Below the pieces are notes generated by a model, which was not told the DNA's origin, made no database searches, and worked only from the letters and a program-made list of their open reading frames with translations. From an uncultured Porphyromonas sp. (lineage in GTDB: Bacteria > Bacteroidota > Bacteroidia > Bacteroidales > Porphyromonadaceae), in contig CABQOJ010000062.1 in assembly GCA_902465775.1 (NCBI GenBank), forward strand, positions 1-6,958: 6,958 bases of DNA, in the 5' to 3' direction. This document shows, piece by piece, positions 4,836-6,958 of this stretch (positions are counted from its first letter, which is position 1; each line of letters opens with the position of its first letter). The position numbers were made by a program, and so were the translations under genes.

Positions 4836-6956
4836 TTAGCGGAGACCGCGGAAGCGTAGGAGTGGCTCGATGTCGACCTCCTTGTGGCCAGTGAACTGCT
4901 CGAAGAGTACCATCAGGTCCTCGCTATTACCACGAGAGAGGAGGATGTCAGCAAGGCGCTGTCCGTTCTCACGAGTCATGCCACCATGAGCCTCAATCCA
5001 AGCGTAGACCTCGTTGTCTACAGCCTCGCTCCAGAGGTAGGAGTAGTAACCTGCAGAGTAGTCGTTGCTCCAGATGTGACGGAAGTATGGAGAGCGGTAG
5101 CGGGGTGGTATCTGTGCATTGAGCATACCGTACTTCGTGAGAGCCTCCTGCTCAAAGGCCTGAACGTCATCAACCTTGTCACCTACAGCGAGTGCGTGCC
5201 AGCACTGGTCGATGAGTGAGGCAGCGAGGTTTTCGCCAACAGAGTAGGCCTGGTTGAAGTTGCCCGCAGCAATCATCTTGTCACGTAGCTCGGCAGGCAT
5301 CTGCTCGCCTGTCTTGTAGTGCTTTGCATAGTTGGCAAAGACAGTTGGCTCGGATGCCCAGTGCTCGTTGAACTGTGAGGGGAACTCAACAAAGTCTCTT
5401 GATACGTTGGTCCCAGAGATCGAAGGATAGGTCTGCGTAGAGAGCATACCGTGTAGCGCGTGACCGAACTCGTGGAAGAGCGTCGTCACCTCGTCCCAGG
5501 TCATCAGACAGGGCTGACCAGCAGCGGGCTTCTTATTGTTGCAGACGTTATAGATGACAGGCTTATTGCCTAGGAGTGTAGACTGCTCGACGAAGTTGCT
5601 CATCCAGGCACCACCGCTCTTGGAGGGACGTGCATAGGGATCGAAGTAGAAGAGTGCGATCACCTCGCCCTTGTCATTCTTGACATCATATACGGTCACG
5701 TCTGGGTTGTAGACGGATACATCTGTGCGCTGCTCGAAGGTGAGACCGTAGAGCTTATTGGCGGCATAGAAGACACCATTGTGCAAGACGCTATCTAGTA
5801 CGAAGTACTCACTGAGCTGCGTCTCATCGATGTCGTACAGCTCCTTACGCATCTTCTCAGCGTAGTAAGCCCAGTCGTAAGCCTCAAGCTTGAAGTCGGG
5901 TCCCTCGCTCTTCTGTGCAAACTCCTCTAGCATCTTAGCATCCTCAGCAGCCTTGGGCTGGTAGAGCTTGGCAATACGCTCGAGGAAGTTGCGAGCTGTC
6001 TCACCATTCTTAGCGAGTGCGTCCTGTAGCGTCCAGTCAGCAAAGGTCTTGAAGCCGAGTAGCTGAGCCTTCTCAGCACGGAGCGTAGCAAGACGCTTGA
6101 TGATGGACTGCGTGTCGTACTTGTCGCCGTTGTTGCAGCGATTGATGGAAGCCTCGAGGATAGCCTTGCGGCTGTCACGATTGTTGAGCTTAGCCATGAC
6201 GGGCTGCTGGGTCGTGTTGACTAGGCGGATAGCCCACTGGCCCTCTTTGCCCTCCTCCTTGGCTAGGTCGGCAGCTTCTTGTAGCTCGCTGTCAGAGAGA
6301 CCGTCGAGCTGAGCCTTGTCGGTGAAAAAGACAGGCACGTTCGTTGCGTCGGTCAGCATATTGCCAAACTTAGCGGTGAGTTCGGCCTCTTCGCCATTGA
6401 GCTTCTTGAGCTTCTCCTTGTCCTCGGCAGAGAGGTTGGCACCAGCCTTGACATAGTTGTCGTAGTACTGCTTGGTGAGGCGTACCTGATCGGGCTGTAG
6501 CCCCTCTAGACCAGTCTCATAGACGGTCTTGATGCGAGCGAAGAGCTTGTCGTTGAGCATAATCTCGTCGCTGTGGGCGGTGAGCTTAGGTACGTACTCA
6601 GCCTCGATGGCGCGTAGCTCATCGTTGGTGTCGGCACTGGTCAGTGCGAAGAAGACGGCAGAGGTGCGCTGGAGAACCTGTCCAGCACGCTCGAGTGCCT
6701 CGATGGTATTGGTAAAGGTGGGAGCCTCAGCATTGTCCACGATGGCTGCTATCTCCTCGTTGTGCTGACGCATACCCTCGTCAAAGGCGGGCGCAAAGTG
6801 CTCTGCCTTGATCTTGGTAAAGTCGGGTGCATTCATGTAAGTTTCACTTGGATGAACGAATGGGTTGTCAGCCAGGTCAGTCTGCTGCTGCTTCTGCTTG
6901 TTGCAAGCGAGTAGCATCGTGGCGATGGCTAAGAGCATAATTACTTGTTTACGCAT
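4836..6956 (-). CDS. dcp: M3 family zinc metallopeptidase, peptidyl-dipeptidase Dcp, lipoprotein form
   Basis: This 706-residue enzyme aligns by eye along its whole length with Escherichia coli Dcp (681 residues), which removes dipeptides from the C-termini of oligopeptides. Shared stretches include HFAPAFDEGM (53-62), TNDELRAIEAE (110-120), LVNTTQQP (245-252), SKSGGAWMSNFVEQSTL (445-461), PVIYNVCN (466-473) and RENGQRLADILLSRGNSEDL (662-681). The zinc site HEFGH is at 495-499, with catalytic Glu496. The third ligand is Glu524 in DFVEFPSQ, 25 residues after His499 as the family requires. The substrate-binding region RYRSPYFRHIW...YSAGYYSYLW (619-642) is intact. The N-terminus MRKQVIMLLAIATMLLAC has lipobox LLAC with Cys18, so the protein should be lipid-anchored in the envelope. 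The start at 6954-6956 is chosen because it gives this complete signal; only two bases lie beyond it. No frameshift or lost residue is seen. A peptide-scavenging role fits a proteolytic lifestyle, by inference. Confidence 0.97.
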   Translation of the reverse strand: MRKQVIMLLAIATMLLACNKQKQQQTDLADNPFVHPSETYMNAPDFTKIKAEHFAPAFDEGMRQHNEEIAAIVDNAEAPTFTNTIEALERAGQVLQRTSAVFFALTSADTNDELRAIEAEYVPKLTAHSDEIMLNDKLFARIKTVYETGLEGLQPDQVRLTKQYYDNYVKAGANLSAEDKEKLKKLNGEEAELTAKFGNMLTDATNVPVFFTDKAQLDGLSDSELQEAADLAKEEGKEGQWAIRLVNTTQQPVMAKLNNRDSRKAILEASINRCNNGDKYDTQSIIKRLATLRAEKAQLLGFKTFADWTLQDALAKNGETARNFLERIAKLYQPKAAEDAKMLEEFAQKSEGPDFKLEAYDWAYYAEKMRKELYDIDETQLSEYFVLDSVLHNGVFYAANKLYGLTFEQRTDVSVYNPDVTVYDVKNDKGEVIALFYFDPYARPSKSGGAWMSNFVEQSTLLGNKPVIYNVCNNKKPAAGQPCLMTWDEVTTLFHEFGHALHGMLSTQTYPSISGTNVSRDFVEFPSQFNEHWASEPTVFANYAKHYKTGEQMPAELRDKMIAAGNFNQAYSVGENLAASLIDQCWHALAVGDKVDDVQAFEQEALTKYGMLNAQIPPRYRSPYFRHIWSNDYSAGYYSYLWSEAVDNEVYAWIEAHGGMTRENGQRLADILLSRGNSEDLMVLFEQFTGHKEVDIEPLLRFRGLR

Positions 6957-6958
6957 AG

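Noticed and set aside
4884..5219. 111-codon plus-strand ORF opposite the dcp 3' end
   Set aside because: The opposite strand carries the conserved C-terminal part of the M3 peptidase; nothing supports expression of this strand.

Overview
The window reads as chromosomal DNA of a Bacteroidota bacterium. Porphyromonas is my best guess, an inference from general resemblance. Three things point there. The EF-Ts and Dcp homologues look Bacteroidota-like. Two intergenic boxes match the TAnnTTTG (-7) promoter element of that phylum. I found no convincing Shine-Dalgarno sequence ahead of the starts I checked. There are five protein genes, one of them cut by the window edge; a sixth possible small ORF is not supported. 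I see no rRNA, tRNA, insertion sequence or CRISPR array.

Layout: (1) 1-659 (+) is the 3' four-fifths of tsf, translation elongation factor Ts. (2) 710-759 is a very strong hairpin terminator lying between tsf and the convergent gene beyond it. (3) 868-3604 (-) is a two-gene operon. A polytopic Wzx/MATE-type oligosaccharide flippase comes first, followed after a 4-bp gap by a polysaccharide pyruvyl transferase family protein. Together they look like the tail of a surface-glycan pathway with no glycosyltransferases beside them. (4) 3605-3773 is a divergent promoter region with one -7 box for each direction. (5) 3774-4481 (+) is a more AT-rich gene for a lipoprotein made of two related domains, of unknown function. 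(6) 4482-4835 is a structured non-coding stretch. It holds two overlapping, mutually exclusive hairpins, three head-to-tail 21-bp repeats and a terminator. (7) 4836-6956 (-) is a full-length M3 metallopeptidase (Dcp, peptidyl-dipeptidase) carrying a lipoprotein signal.

Apart from tsf, the proteins share a cell-envelope theme: glycan export, glycan modification, a lipoprotein of unknown role, and a lipid-anchored oligopeptidase. Only the flippase-pyruvyltransferase pair looks functionally coupled by operon structure. No clear new defence or mobile system is visible. The parts most worth a second look are the 21-bp repeat block with its flanking inverted repeats, the two-domain lipoprotein, and the orphan glycan pair.
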